Assembly (NCBI GenBank): GCA_900073065.1
Contig: FJOG01000021.1
Span: 658,550-722,549 of the forward strand
DNA length: 64,000 nt
Direction: 5' to 3'
Source: Phialocephala subalpina
Lineage: Eukaryota > Ascomycota > Leotiomycetes > Helotiales > Mollisiaceae
Below the pieces are notes generated by a model. That model made no database searches, was not told the origin of the DNA, and saw only the letters and a program-made list of their open reading frames with translations. The translations under genes were made by a program, and so were the position numbers. Below are positions 11,916 through 22,900 of this stretch, piece after piece; position 1 is the stretch's first letter, and each line of letters starts with the position of its first letter.

Positions 11916-12539
11916 CTTGAGAGAGTAGGTATGCGCACTGAATGCTCGCCCGAGGAACTATCAATTATTGGTAAGGCTTACTTATATGAAGAGAGTTTAG
12001 GCCGCGAACTAAGGAGCCTTATATGAGAACAATGAGATAGAGAAGGCTTATAAGAAATATCTCAACTAGAGTGAGAAAATGACTTTAATTGAAGGAGGAA
12101 ATAGCTGGTCTTATATGCTGATACGGGGTCGTCGAACAGATCCGGGAGAGCCGACAGTGCTCGCTATTAAGTGATTTAGATTGGACTGGTTAGAAGCGTA
12201 CTCGTATTCAGCAAGTAGCTGACGATCACCACGATTTTATATTAGCATTCCTCAAGGGAGATCATTGGATCCGACGAGGTGGTGGGGCCATTGGTCACGT
12301 GTTTTTGTTGCTGTTAATTGGTCCAAATCACGAGCTCCCTCGCTACCTTCCCAAGATGCTAGAATGGGGTGAAAGAAGACACAAGGATAGCAACTCCCGT
12401 ATAATTCATCCAATGAAGAACCGGATGTGCGACGAGCTGATTGGTCCAGGTGCCGCTGACGAAGGCGCTTTTCGGTGAAAGACTCTCCCCCTTAAACTAG
12501 TGTCTCACCGTCTCTTAGCGTGCTACGAGCCTTGAGCCT
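11916..12539. promoter_or_regulatory. Upstream region of the amidohydrolase gene
   Basis: 624 bp without a gene, between the amidohydrolase start and the stop of the zinc-cluster gene. It holds the inverted-repeat arm at 12270-12345 and further ATTGG (inverted CCAAT) pentamers near 12264 and 12443. No convincing TATA box was assigned. Confidence 0.5.
12270..12345 (+). promoter_or_regulatory. Left arm of a 76-bp inverted CCAAT/CACGTG module
   Basis: Contains, in order, TCCGACG, ATTGGTCACGTGTTT, ATTGGTCCAAATCAC and AGCTCCCTCGCTA. The reverse complement of 14735-14809 carries the same string of blocks with few changes. Two CCAAT boxes flank an E-box-like CACGTG. It lies 355 bp upstream of the amidohydrolase start codon. 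It could be a regulatory module or the terminal repeat of a former element. Confidence 0.6.
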
Positions 12540-14381
12540 TCACCACTTAATAAACTTCTCCTTCCAAACCGGCCCCCCATCCACCCCGCCATTCTTTAAC
12601 ACACACTGCATCAACACCCATCCTTTTCCCGAGTCCTCACTAATCCGCGAAAAAGCTGCTCTCGCCGCCTCCGGAATAATGACTTTGTTTCCCCCTACAC
12701 AATCTATATCCACTACCGCCTCCTCCTCCACCTCCATTAGAAACAACCCTATCTGCGCAATCAACCTCGGATCCCAGCTGCTCTCGATATACCACTCCTC
12801 CAACAATTTTATCGCCCTTCGCCGTATAACCGGGTCTCGACACCGCGTCACGACCACAAAGAGCTGAGGTGTGATACCAATATCAATCCAGAACCCGCCC
12901 GCCCAAGTATTTTCCTTCTTGCGTTGCTGCCTCAATTTCACAACAACGCTAGCTAGATCGACGAGTGCTCGGAATTGGGGATTGAATATGTCATACTCCA
13001 TCTCGTTCCTAATCACTATCCCTGCAGTTAGTATCGTAGTCGCGATAGCCTGCATCTGCATCATCGCTGCTGCATTATAAGCACAGTTAAAGGGGGCTTC
13101 TTCATCTTCCTTCTTCGCGCACAGTTTTTCAAAAAGTGGTGCAAATGCACGCATCCAATTCGCTATTTCTGTTGCGAACTGCACATGTTGGGTTCGGACG
13201 GCGTCGGTGACTTTGAAGTAGGGTGTGCTGTAGATGTCCATGCTTGTTATACTAGAGATCTGCCCTGGCGGCTCGCTATCGAATTTCTTCGTGGGCGTTA
13301 TCGACTCAGAGGACGACTGAGCCATGGCAATAAAATGGCAAATGCGGCGAACAACGTGGTTGAGGTAGATCTGTGCTTCACGTATGCTGGCAAAAGTGGT
13401 TGGGAGGGTCGCGATTGCGATGCAGTAGCCGTTCATCATCTCTGCGTGGTGGGCGAGAGAGCGGTCATCCATCAATGTTGTGATTTGGATATCGAGGTTT
13501 TGGATTGCTTCGACGATTTCGTCTTCGATGGTCAAGGGAGCAGGAAAGAGCAGTGGTGATTGCTTTTTTTCAAGTGCAAACTTTTGCGCTCGCCATTCCT
13601 GCAGCATTAAAATCCCTGACTGTGCATGTTTGATTGCGAGGTGGCGGTTCCCAACAAGCATCTCGAAGGACACGATGAAGATACAGCCAAACAATGCTTG
13701 GCGTGGGTTGGCCGTCCCTGCACAAACAGCCTTCTGTAATAACTTAACAGCCGTATCATACTTTAGCATGGCGAAATCTCGATGAAGTTTCGCTTTCTCC
13801 GGAACGATGACGGAGTGGGGATGCACGCCCATTGAGTACGCTGTATCGTAGGATTTCAATAAAGCGCCGATGGCAATAATAGAATGCCAGATGAACGACT
13901 CTTGGTGGCTGTTCTGCAGCATCACCTGGTTCCAGAGATACCAACCCCAGGTACCGTCGAGGCCTATGGCGGCCGTTTGTTGGAAGTGACGGAAATAGCG
14001 GTTGTCAATCTCAGATTCGCCGAGGTAGATGGAGGAGGGCGCCATGAATCTAAGAGAGCTAGCCGTGGTTTGAAGCCGTGGTGAGGGCCGTGAGGCCTTG
14101 GGTTTTAGAACGTGGGGCCGGAGGGAACCTCTGTCGCCTTGCCCATAAAGCCTATTTGGAGGAGCATAGCCGGCACAGACTAGGTTGGTTTTGATGCAGC
14201 GGGTACAAGCAGGCTTTCCTTCATCGCACTTGAGCCTTCGATTCCTATAAGCATTGTTAGGTAACGACGCGTCAATCAAAAAAGGCCCCGGGGCTAGATA
14301 CTTGCACGTGATGCAACCCCCCTTCGATCTTGGCGTGCTCGTCCGCGAGAGCTTGATCTTAGTGATAGGGGTGGCGTCCAT
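12540..14381 (-). CDS. Zn2Cys6 zinc-cluster transcription factor
   Basis: Nuclear DNA-binding regulator of 594 aa. Two exons: 14381-14302 and 14244-12540. The 57-bp intron (14245-14301) sits inside the zinc cluster; once removed, the cluster is C23-x2-C26-x6-C33-x6-C40-x2-C43-x6-C50, a perfect Zn2Cys6 spacing, followed by a basic/Pro linker. The rest is the helical fungal-specific activator region, with stretches such as ALFGCIFIVSFEMLVGNRHL. The reading frame stays open through the intron and upstream to an ATG at 14453. I chose 14381 because it gives the short N-terminus usual in the family. The other arm of the inverted promoter repeat is 354-428 bp upstream. Its position beside the amidohydrolase suggests, but does not prove, that it regulates that gene. 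Confidence 0.88.
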   Translation of the reverse strand: MDATPITKIKLSRTSTPRSKGGCITCKYLAPGPFLIDASLPNNAYRNRRLKCDEGKPACTRCIKTNLVCAGYAPPNRLYGQGDRGSLRPHVLKPKASRPSPRLQTTASSLRFMAPSSIYLGESEIDNRYFRHFQQTAAIGLDGTWGWYLWNQVMLQNSHQESFIWHSIIAIGALLKSYDTAYSMGVHPHSVIVPEKAKLHRDFAMLKYDTAVKLLQKAVCAGTANPRQALFGCIFIVSFEMLVGNRHLAIKHAQSGILMLQEWRAQKFALEKKQSPLLFPAPLTIEDEIVEAIQNLDIQITTLMDDRSLAHHAEMMNGYCIAIATLPTTFASIREAQIYLNHVVRRICHFIAMAQSSSESITPTKKFDSEPPGQISSITSMDIYSTPYFKVTDAVRTQHVQFATEIANWMRAFAPLFEKLCAKKEDEEAPFNCAYNAAAMMQMQAIATTILTAGIVIRNEMEYDIFNPQFRALVDLASVVVKLRQQRKKENTWAGGFWIDIGITPQLFVVVTRCRDPVIRRRAIKLLEEWYIESSWDPRLIAQIGLFLMEVEEEAVVDIDCVGGNKVIIPEAARAAFSRISEDSGKGWVLMQCVLKNGGVDGGPVWKEKFIKW

Positions 14382-15681
14382 GGCTAAAACGGCCGCTAAT
14401 TTCTGTCTGCAATCCCTGAGTGGCCCTCCTCTGGCCTGGCACTGTAGGTGCAATTCTGATGTTTGCCCAGCAGCCTATACTCGAGGGGATACTTGTGGAG
14501 CGGAAGATTGTCTCACAGGGACTCAGGACGCTCAGCACCGACTCTTCAACTGCGGCGAAGTCATGCCATCTGTCAGCAACGCTTCTGCTGTCTGTAATCG
14601 TCGGCTCGTCCCTCTCCGTGCGCGTCGCTTACAGTCGGGGAAAGCAAGTGTCCCGACTCAAATTTGTATGGGAAACACCACCAAAATCAACACTTTTCTA
14701 TATCAGTCAGCAAACGGCTGGCGATCACCATGATTAGCGAGGGAGCTTGTGATTTAGACCAATGAACGGCAACATAAACACGTGACCAATCGCACAACCA
14801 CGTCGGAGTCGGCAACGCTTCTGCCGTCTGTATGTCGTATATCCGCTGTACATCCGTAGGTATATTTGATTGGCGGGGTCGGCTTACAGTATCAGAGTAA
14901 CATGCTTAATGCTTCTAGGTCGATCCACATTTCTCTAGCTCGTACGTGACAGCAGCGGGCTGGATATCTCACGGTGCAATACTAGGGTGTTCAGCTGATG
15001 AGGCAATTGCCATAATTGGGTCAATCATAACCCCCGCCGCTGAGATGCGTTAGCCGGACTGCTCGATGATGCTATTTTGTCTGTTGTTCAGTAAGAGGGA
15101 ATACGACACGCAGCTACGCCGAGCAACGCCCGGGTGGCGTAGTTAAAAGTAGGGTCTCGGGTTCGCTGCCTCGGAACTCGTTCACGTGGCCCTAAATAAT
15201 AGAGGAGAGGGGGGCATCTTTTGCGGGACTTGCAGATGTGAGAGCTCCAGAGAGGAAATGTACTCCGAGGTACGCGCCGGACCTGATCTAATCACACGTG
15301 CTGGCTGACGGTACTTTGTTGGTAGCTGAGGCGCTTGCACTACCGTGAGTGAATAACCGACAGGAGATAAGTTAAATAGAAGCTAAAAGTAGAGTACAAG
15401 ACATTATACCAAAAAGCATTCAATTGCCTCAGTCCACCTCTTCATCTTTAAAGAAGGTGGCTCTTTAATTATTAGTATTATACCGTAGGAACCTAACGAT
15501 CGTTTTGCCAACCATTTATCGATTAGCTCAGCTCAGTTGTCAATTACCGAAGGGGAGCTTGGACTGTCTTCTGGCCTGAATCTCCACCTAACCTGACCAG
15601 AGCTTATCCAACATATCTCAAGCCGCAAAACAGATCTACTTCCGACAATATATTCATGGATTGGTTGGTTTGATAGTCAAG
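14382..15681. other. Gene-poor region upstream of the zinc-cluster gene
   Basis: 1.3 kb without a supported gene. It contains the right arm of the inverted module (14735-14809) and a partly conserved direct repeat, GCAACGCTTCTGC(T/C)GTCTGTA, at about 14577 and 14812. CGATCACCA(C/T)GATT near 14721 recurs in direct orientation near 12225. Short ORFs at 14254-14737 overlap the TF start and look spurious. Confidence 0.5.
14735..14809 (-). promoter_or_regulatory. Right arm of the 76-bp inverted CCAAT/CACGTG module
   Basis: Read on the minus strand it matches 12270-12345: TCCGACG, ATTGGTCACGTGTTT, ATTGGTC, AAATCAC and AGCTCCCTCGCTA, differing at about ten positions. It begins 354 bp upstream of the chosen zinc-cluster start codon. 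Relative to its gene it is oriented opposite to the left arm. Confidence 0.6.
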
Positions 15682-17044
15682 ATGGATGCCATTGTTACTT
15701 AAATCTAGAACCTGGCCAAGGCTGCTGACGAGGCCGGCCGCAAAAAGGCGCTTGACGCTCTGCGCGACCTGCAGCACACCATTGAGACTCCATATGATGT
15801 TCTCCAACGATTTGCGGGATTGGTGAGTGAATTGATATCAATTAACATGACGTATGGAAATTTAATTGCTCATCTGTGAAGCACCTGCAAGTCGCCACTG
15901 CCCGCATTGGCGTTGACTTAGGCATCTTCGAAGCTCTCCATGAGAGTAAAGAACCCCTCAGTGTCGCAGCACTGGCTGAGAAGACTGGTGCCGCTCCAGA
16001 ACTCTTAGGTATGAAAATATCACGACTCAAAAAATACTGAAAGCTGAATTATCTGAAGGCCGCATCCTGCGCTATCTTGCTTCCGTCGGTCAGATTAAAG
16101 AGAGCAGCAAAGACCGCTTCGGCTCAAGCACTACGACCGCCGTTCTGGCAGACAGGAATTACCAAGGTGGCATTCACCACTTGTAAGTCCCCTGCAATCT
16201 CTAGAACCAACAACTCTAACTTATTCCCTTTAGCTTTGACATCGTGGGCCCTGTTGTACAGGAGCTACCGGACTTCCTTGCCGAGACCAAGTACCAGGAC
16301 ATCACAGACAACAGCAAGACTGCCATGCAAAAGGCTTTCAATACCGAGCTCCCCAGGTTTATCTGGTTTCCCAACCAACCCTAGCGATTTGGTTACTTCC
16401 AGCAGCTCATGACTGTCCAGCGTGCTGGTGCTTTGAACTGGCTCTCCGCCTTCCCATTCAAAGAGGAGCTCGGCGATTTCCAAGGACAAACTGTTTTTGT
16501 TGATATTGGCGGTGGCTTCGGGCATCAATGCATAGCAGTTACGGGTGCCTTCCCAGAACTTGCAGGGAAGATTGTGCTCCAGGACCTCCCTCAGACGCTC
16601 GCCCACGTACCTGCAATTGGCGGCGTTGAGGTCACAATACACAACTTCTTCGAGCCACAAATCGCTAAAGGTGAGCTTGATACTAGGCCTAGTATATCAA
16701 CCCCTCATGATAGCTAACGCTTCTCTATAGGCGCCAAATTTTACTACCTTCGCAACATCCTCCACGATTGGCCCGATGATAAGGCAATTATCATTTTGAA
16801 AAACCTCATCCCGGCCTTGGGCCCAGACTCTCGCGTCCTCATCGACGATATGGTGCTTCCCAACGAGAATGTCCACTGGCAGGCAACCGAATTAGATTTG
16901 ACCATGATGTCCTCACTTGGCTCAAAGGAGCGCACCGACGAGCAGTGGCGCGCTCTGATTGATGCCGCTGGCCTCCAGATCCTCAAAATAGTCCCATACA
17001 CCGCTATTCTCAACGACTCGATTATTGTCGCCGTGCCAAAGTAA
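15682..17044 (+). pseudogene. SAM-dependent O-methyltransferase with three in-frame stops
   Basis: Plant-COMT-type fungal O-methyltransferase, which methylates hydroxyls of small aromatic metabolites. Five exons are still well defined: 15682-15822, 15882-16008, 16059-16182, 16234-16670 and 16731-17044 (introns of 49-60 bp), for 381 codons, the normal family length. The SAM-binding motif VDIGGGFGHQ lies in exon 4 and the catalytic-base segment YYLRNILHDWPDD in exon 5. The reading is interrupted by TAA (15700) and TAG (15706) just after the start and by TAG (16382) before RFGYFQQLM. No frameshift is needed and all splice sites are intact, so inactivation looks recent. The two 5' stops stand where CAA and CAG would fit, which agrees with light RIP-type C-to-T change. 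Confidence 0.85.
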
Positions 17045-17842
17045 GAGGAGAGGCACAGGAACGCGCTACCAATGTGGCCAGTAGCGTGCAGGGGATTCGT
17101 CATGTCTGGGGCTTTCAATACTGAGCAGTTGACTTACCTTAGCTTAGCTAGAATAAATTTCATATCCAACGGAGCGCAATGCACCGAAGGATTTATTTAA
17201 GGGAATATATCGTTCCCGAAACCTTGAGAAGGGGACACGACGAGAAGTTGTACCCACTTTCCGCCGCGGTAGGATCTTAAAATCACGTGAGCTTTTAAAG
17301 CAGCTTTTAGCCAGGAGACAGAGGTATTGCGAGAGACAAAGGCATTGTGATTTAGCCAGCCGCGCTAACCTTAGAATAAAGTGCTTAACTTACTTGAGAC
17401 TTAGAAAGGCTTCGAGTTAAGAAGGACTTAGAGTTTGTTTCGGGTTAGGAAGGGCGGCAACACCCCCTACTTGTTATTACAGAACAGATTTCAGATCCCG
17501 CTTATCAAATATCACGTGACTCGCAGTTCAGCGTAGATCTCCTGAGTGCCATCTTGAATCCCGATCTCGGAGAGGCTTGAGCGGACATAGTCTCAAATTC
17601 TGAGAGTCTATTGTTTTGTCTTCGCCGGGGCGGTTTTGAGCATGGCTCTGATCTTGTTCTCGCCAAGTAAGCGAGGAAGAAAAGGGGTAGACAGGGGAAA
17701 GGAAATCCTACTCAAAAGCCTATTCAAAGGAGAGTGAATGAAGATTAAGTACAGTATGGTGTATATAAAATGTAAAAATCCCTTTATCTGCAGCGAAATC
17801 ATTAGCAGACGATTTTGCCAATTAAGCTCGTCACGTCTATAT
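17045..17842. other. Intergenic, no feature assigned
   Basis: 798 bp between the O-methyltransferase relic and the stop codon of the HET gene. Two ATCACGTGA-type E-box palindromes occur at about 17281 and 17512. No gene is supported. Confidence 0.5.
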
Positions 17843-19804
17843 CTACTCCAAAACAAACTCCGTATGCTTCACTCCCTCAAGTTCAAGAGACTCCCCGTAC
17901 ATAATCCCATGAATATAACACTCCCCAACCAAACTATGTATCTCCCCCTTCTTAGGCCTAACCACAAACGGCACGGCACCGCCTCCAAAAACGCAAACTA
18001 AATCCCCAACCATCGCCCCATTCGGCGCAAACCCTACATACCCCCTCCTAGTCACCGAAAACCTGCCGTTATTCAAACGTTTCAAGAACGCAGCTGCAGT
18101 AGACCAGTACCGCCAGCTCAGGTCCCTGGCATCACGATTTTGTTTGAGGAATTCAACCATGTCGGCTACGGAGCTGACGTCGAAGGCGGCGCTGTTCCAA
18201 TCAAAGCGGTCGGTTTCCTCGTCTTCGAGATCGGACTCCTGTTGGAAGGCGCCGATGTCATCCGCACACGGCGTGATGGCGTTGCCGATCGGGAGTTTGA
18301 GGCGGATTTCGTCTTTGCTCTCACCAGTGGGATAATCCTCAAGCTCATCAATCAGCTTGTGAATACTGATGATGACGGAAATCACGTCGTGTTCAGCTGT
18401 CGTGATCGTTCCGATCTGGGCGATTTGGTCAATGATCGTACCAGCGACGTGAAGTTTGTCCGGCTGATGGGGTAAGATGTACGCTTGTGTCTCGTCTGAT
18501 CCACCTGCTGAGAAGATCCCATTCGCGCCACGCCAGGTCGAGATGGTCCTGCATGGCTCTTGCGATGTCCATTTCGGGATCCAGGATGAGAAGTCGTAGG
18601 ATTTGGATAGTCCGGCCCGGTATAAGATATCGATTGCGCTACCTCTGCGAACGAACTCGGCTGCGTACCTGCGAACGACGCTTTCGACTGGAGAGTGGTA
18701 GTCAGGATCGAATGCATCGATGCCTGCATCTGAAGAGATACCGAGAAGAGCAAAGAGCTTGTCGCACTCCTTCGTCGACTGGGTGTGTGCGAAACTATCA
18801 AGAAGTGCTATAAGCTTGAATGGAGGCGATAATTTCATTTCCTTGAATGCCTTCCGAGTAAGTCCTATCGCGTATGCCGGCTTTAGGGCTAGCAGCATCT
18901 CCCTGACTCGAGTCTCGGAAAAGTCCAAAGATTCGGTCCAATCCAGACATATCTCGACGGCGGAGAAGATGTCATCCCAATCCACGTCCCAGGCACCGCA
19001 AACGAATCTGACATCGGCAGCGAGGACGACTTCTTGTATGATCCAGACGCGCTGGAACCAAGCCCGTTCGAACAATGAGGCGATATCCTTCCATATGCTG
19101 TTTCTTGAAAGCGGGAGACCATCTTGCCAGTTGGCTGAGATACGCGGCAATTCGTCTGGCCATTCATCTGGTGAGATTGCATTGGCTTTTATCTGCATTA
19201 AAGTCTCCATCGCTTTGTGGCTGTTGTCATCTTCATCTCCAATCCACGCAAAAACCTGTTCTGCCGACTGGAAAATCGTTGGCAGCAAACGAATCTGAAG
19301 TGCTTTCTCATAGTCATTAGACTGATTAATGCAAATCGCATCCGCCCAAATAATAATTGGCGTGTCAATGCTCCGAATTCTTTTCAAAGCAGAATGTAAG
19401 GATGTTGTGAGCGGTACCTTGCCCTCCGAGGTCTGGAGAAAATAAGGCTTGAGTGCAGGGCCCCAAGCATAGGATATCGCGCAGAAATTGGCAGCTTTAT
19501 CGACTGGAACATGCGACACGATTCCTTGGACTGGTGCATCACCTTGTCCAGGAAAGAGCTCCAACAGCCTTATTTCCTGGATTTTCAGTGTCTTGTATGT
19601 GTAGAATCCGTCTAAACTTGAGACTTCCTGCACTGGGCTCCCCTTCTTTCTAGGGAAAAGCTTCGATATCCTTTTCCCTGACTTGTTCGCCCCAGAGCAC
19701 GCAATGGCTCCTGGTGCCTCCAAAGTTATAAAGTCGGGCTTCTTCTCAAACTGAGCAAAATAACGTGCGTCCGATGCTAGGAGGAGTTTGCCATCTGCAT
19801 GCAT
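17843..19804 (-). CDS. HET-domain (heterokaryon incompatibility) protein
   Basis: A single-exon, uninterrupted 653-aa protein of the HET family, which triggers cell death when genetically different hyphae fuse. The HET core is complete: FCAISYAWG (about residue 110), a linker ending TSLHSALKRIR, then IIIWADAICINQ and the downstream FQRVWIIQEVVLA block; CDKLFALLGIS follows at about residue 350. The C-terminus has the HET-6-type end, GDLVCVFGGGAVPFVVR followed by LVGECYIHGIMYGE. It is the only intact HET gene in the window; three others are broken. Just downstream of its upstream neighbour, the sacsin-like HATPase relic ends at 19961 on the same strand. A longer N-terminus with another exon cannot be excluded. 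Confidence 0.9.
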   Translation of the reverse strand: MHADGKLLLASDARYFAQFEKKPDFITLEAPGAIACSGANKSGKRISKLFPRKKGSPVQEVSSLDGFYTYKTLKIQEIRLLELFPGQGDAPVQGIVSHVPVDKAANFCAISYAWGPALKPYFLQTSEGKVPLTTSLHSALKRIRSIDTPIIIWADAICINQSNDYEKALQIRLLPTIFQSAEQVFAWIGDEDDNSHKAMETLMQIKANAISPDEWPDELPRISANWQDGLPLSRNSIWKDIASLFERAWFQRVWIIQEVVLAADVRFVCGAWDVDWDDIFSAVEICLDWTESLDFSETRVREMLLALKPAYAIGLTRKAFKEMKLSPPFKLIALLDSFAHTQSTKECDKLFALLGISSDAGIDAFDPDYHSPVESVVRRYAAEFVRRGSAIDILYRAGLSKSYDFSSWIPKWTSQEPCRTISTWRGANGIFSAGGSDETQAYILPHQPDKLHVAGTIIDQIAQIGTITTAEHDVISVIISIHKLIDELEDYPTGESKDEIRLKLPIGNAITPCADDIGAFQQESDLEDEETDRFDWNSAAFDVSSVADMVEFLKQNRDARDLSWRYWSTAAAFLKRLNNGRFSVTRRGYVGFAPNGAMVGDLVCVFGGGAVPFVVRPKKGEIHSLVGECYIHGIMYGESLELEGVKHTEFVLE

Positions 19805-19960
19805 CTACCATGGATCAACAAACAAAGCGACCTCAGGGTCTCCTCGAGTGTCTGATATCCGAATGAGTATAAAGACATCTTCTATATTGCCAACCAGGAT
19901 CTCTTTGTGACAAAGCCAGGCCTATAGAGCGATTAATTGAGGGAGAGAAATTGAGATGAT

Positions 19961-22900
19961 TCAACTGGCCTTTTGGACTTGGAATGACTCTAACGTGAAT
20001 TCGCTCAGAATATCTTCTTCAGTCGTGCTGGCCTCGATATGATATGTTGGACGTTTTCGAGTTGGCCAAGATCCAGCTTTCTTATATCCGTGCCGCAGCA
20101 GTAGTTGTGTGAGCGCAGCAGAGCCAGCATCATCTTCGATCGTGAACGTAGATGATTCGTTCTCGTTTCCAGTGAATGGATCTAATCCAGATCTATTTCG
20201 GAAGTGACTTGTCCAATGCACCTCCGGTTTGTAAGCCGATCCCATTTCTCTCTCTAACATCTTGGATATCTGGCTCAATTATTAATATCTTGAGTGGCTC
20301 ATTGAATCAGTGCAATGTAGAAACTTACGTAGACTTCTCCAGCTAAGAGAATCTCTCCTCCAACTTCTGCTATCGGATTAGGACTAATTGAAACATAAAT
20401 CCCCTTATCCCTCGTGATCTTCACACTAGCAGGAAAGTGCTGCGCAGGCCTGAGAAAGCGATTCTTCTTATGTATTACAGGATCTTCCTTGAAAAAGAAG
20501 CCGGCTGCGTCGTCGGGAAAGGCACCTCCGGCCTTCAATCTCTTATTCCATGGAGAATCAATTTCGTCCCGTGATAGAAGGGAGTAAGGATCGACGTTCT
20601 CCAGCCGGCATAGATGGGACAGCATCTCATCTGCACCGATTTTATCCCACGGCTGGGCAGCAATGTCGCTCCAGGAACTAGCCCTATTGAACTGATCCAT
20701 AAACAACTGAACGACGTCCAGCGTAGAGGATTTGCCTCCCTGTTGTGTCTTTCTCCCCCGTGGTGGCCGGCGAGGTTTGCTGTGATAGTTGCGCTTCCCC
20801 TTTTTTCTACCAGTCCTAGACTCCTTATCAGGTTTCGATCTCCTCGATGTTTGGCTCGGAGACAATCCAATGAAGGAGTGAGACATGTGAGGGGTCCGTG
20901 AGACCACAAAAGGTACAGAGTTCTTCTCGTAGTTCGTATGGCGCTCGAGAGACATCGGAATCTTCTTTTCTAAGGTAAACCAGCAACGCCTTGCCTACTG
21001 GAGTGATCTTCACTCGGCCAGAGTCGGCTCGGCCGACGACTTCGAGGCTGCCATCAGGTGTCTTTAAGGTCCACTGAATAGAAACCTTTTCGGCGGTGTA
21101 CACTTTCGCGTTACAAAGTTGCCCGATGATCTGTGCTCGGTTGGCCAGTTCAGATGGTAGAAGTCTACATACCCTGTGTCAGAATACCATTGAACAAATC
21201 AAGATGTATGACAAGAAGACGCCACTTACCTTGCAATATATCTTGCCTTTGCACAGATCGACTTCGTATATTCGAAAGTCAACTGAATACGGCCACCAGT
21301 CTCCGGAACTCCCTGAACATGCTGCGAAAGCAGCCTGTGCTCCCACCCAAGCGTTGCAATCAGAGGACCAATCTTCCCGATTGTTTCAGCCTTTAGTGCC
21401 TGCGACTTTCCCGCTCGCACGGGAAAGATGGGGGACTCAGTTAGAGTGGTAATCATATCCTTCATCGTCTCGGCAGAGATTTTGGAATGTTGCCCGTGGA
21501 GGTATTCGCTAATGGAGATAAAGACATCGGAGATGTAGTCGATGTCATCGAATGCTTCAATGCTTTGAGCTTCGTTCATCAGTGTTAGCCAATTTGCTTT
21601 TCGCAGGCCGAGGGTGAGGCAGAAGAAGCGGCCGTGATCGGGGTAGATATCTCGTATGCAAGGCGTCTTTTTTAGGCACCCTGGTCCGTCCCAGACACAG
21701 TCGCCGGTATTTATCCAATCCGATCGACTGCTGCCATTTGCAGACCTCGGCGCAAATATCAAGCCTTGCACTGAAAATTCCTTCCTAAGCCCTCATCAAT
21801 TCTCCATCCCACACTCAATCTCATCAGCAAACTTACTGAATATACCCCTCATGCCCATTAGAATGCAAAAAAATCTGCTTATACAGCTCAGCAGCCTGCT
21901 CCAACGTCCCCCCACTCTCCCTAAGCAACTGCAAACACTGAATAAATGGCCCCGCGCCCGCATTAACCACAACACCGAAGCAACTCAGAAACCTCCAGTG
22001 TCTGCTCTCCGGCTCTGGGATATCGATAAACGAGAGATGCGTCATGTTCTCCGCCGCCATGTCCCTGAGCGGTAGCATCGTCTCCTTCAACCTCGCTGTC
22101 TCGCCTCCTCGACAGTTGACCATCATCCCTTCAATTCTATCTCTCAATCGTGCTTTCGCTGCTTCCTTTGCAGGATCATCGTCCCGAGAAAAGTATTCAT
22201 GGTAATTCTCCCATTGATTTTTCAGAAGCAGTAAAACGGACAGGTAATCCGTGGTTTCAAGAAGCAGCTGAAACTCCTCACTCATCGTTATCTTGGGTGC
22301 TCGATCAGGGACGAGGCGAGGATACTCGGCGAGATGAAGACTGTCAACGAGCCACGCGCGCAAATTCTCATCTGCGGTGAATATATCCTTGAAATAGTCT
22401 TCGTGGATGAATGACACCTGGTCCCTGTTATGCTGGAACATGTCTGTTGCGGAGTAGTGCTCTTCAGAATCGACGTAGATCTCACAGCTGCGTTCATTTG
22501 ATCTGGATTCCGTCGCCATCCAGAAAAAATCGTCGTTGGAATTTTTCCAGCGGGCATGGTATAAGAATGCAACATGTGATATTAGATCGTGTCGAGAGAG
22601 CATGTTTGGGCGGAACGAAGGAGAGGAATGTGTTGATGCGATAGCTTTACACACCATATCGTTACTGAATGTCTGCGCTCCTAGGAGAATAAACAAGCTC
22701 CGTCGTGCAAGATCAGACGAGGCGTGAGGATCGATTTCCACGATTGAGATTCCTGTCGGGATGGTTGGCGCGTCGTCACTTCTGAGAAACACATCTTCTC
22801 CCAATTCGCAGATCTCCATCTCCCGTCTTTGAGCGGCACGATCTCGAGTCTGGAAACTTCGCTCTTGAGACTTGGTTTATCGTTGATAAGTCGAAAAAGC

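Noticed and set aside
15120..15180. Possible tRNA-like sequence (GGGTGGCGTAG...GGGTTCGCTGCC)
   Set aside because: The T-arm does not read GTTCRANYC and the arms do not pair; no anticodon loop can be placed.
16350..16384. A mini-intron removing the TAG at 16382 in the O-methyltransferase
   Set aside because: It would be only 28 bp, too short to splice, and would remove family-conserved residues.
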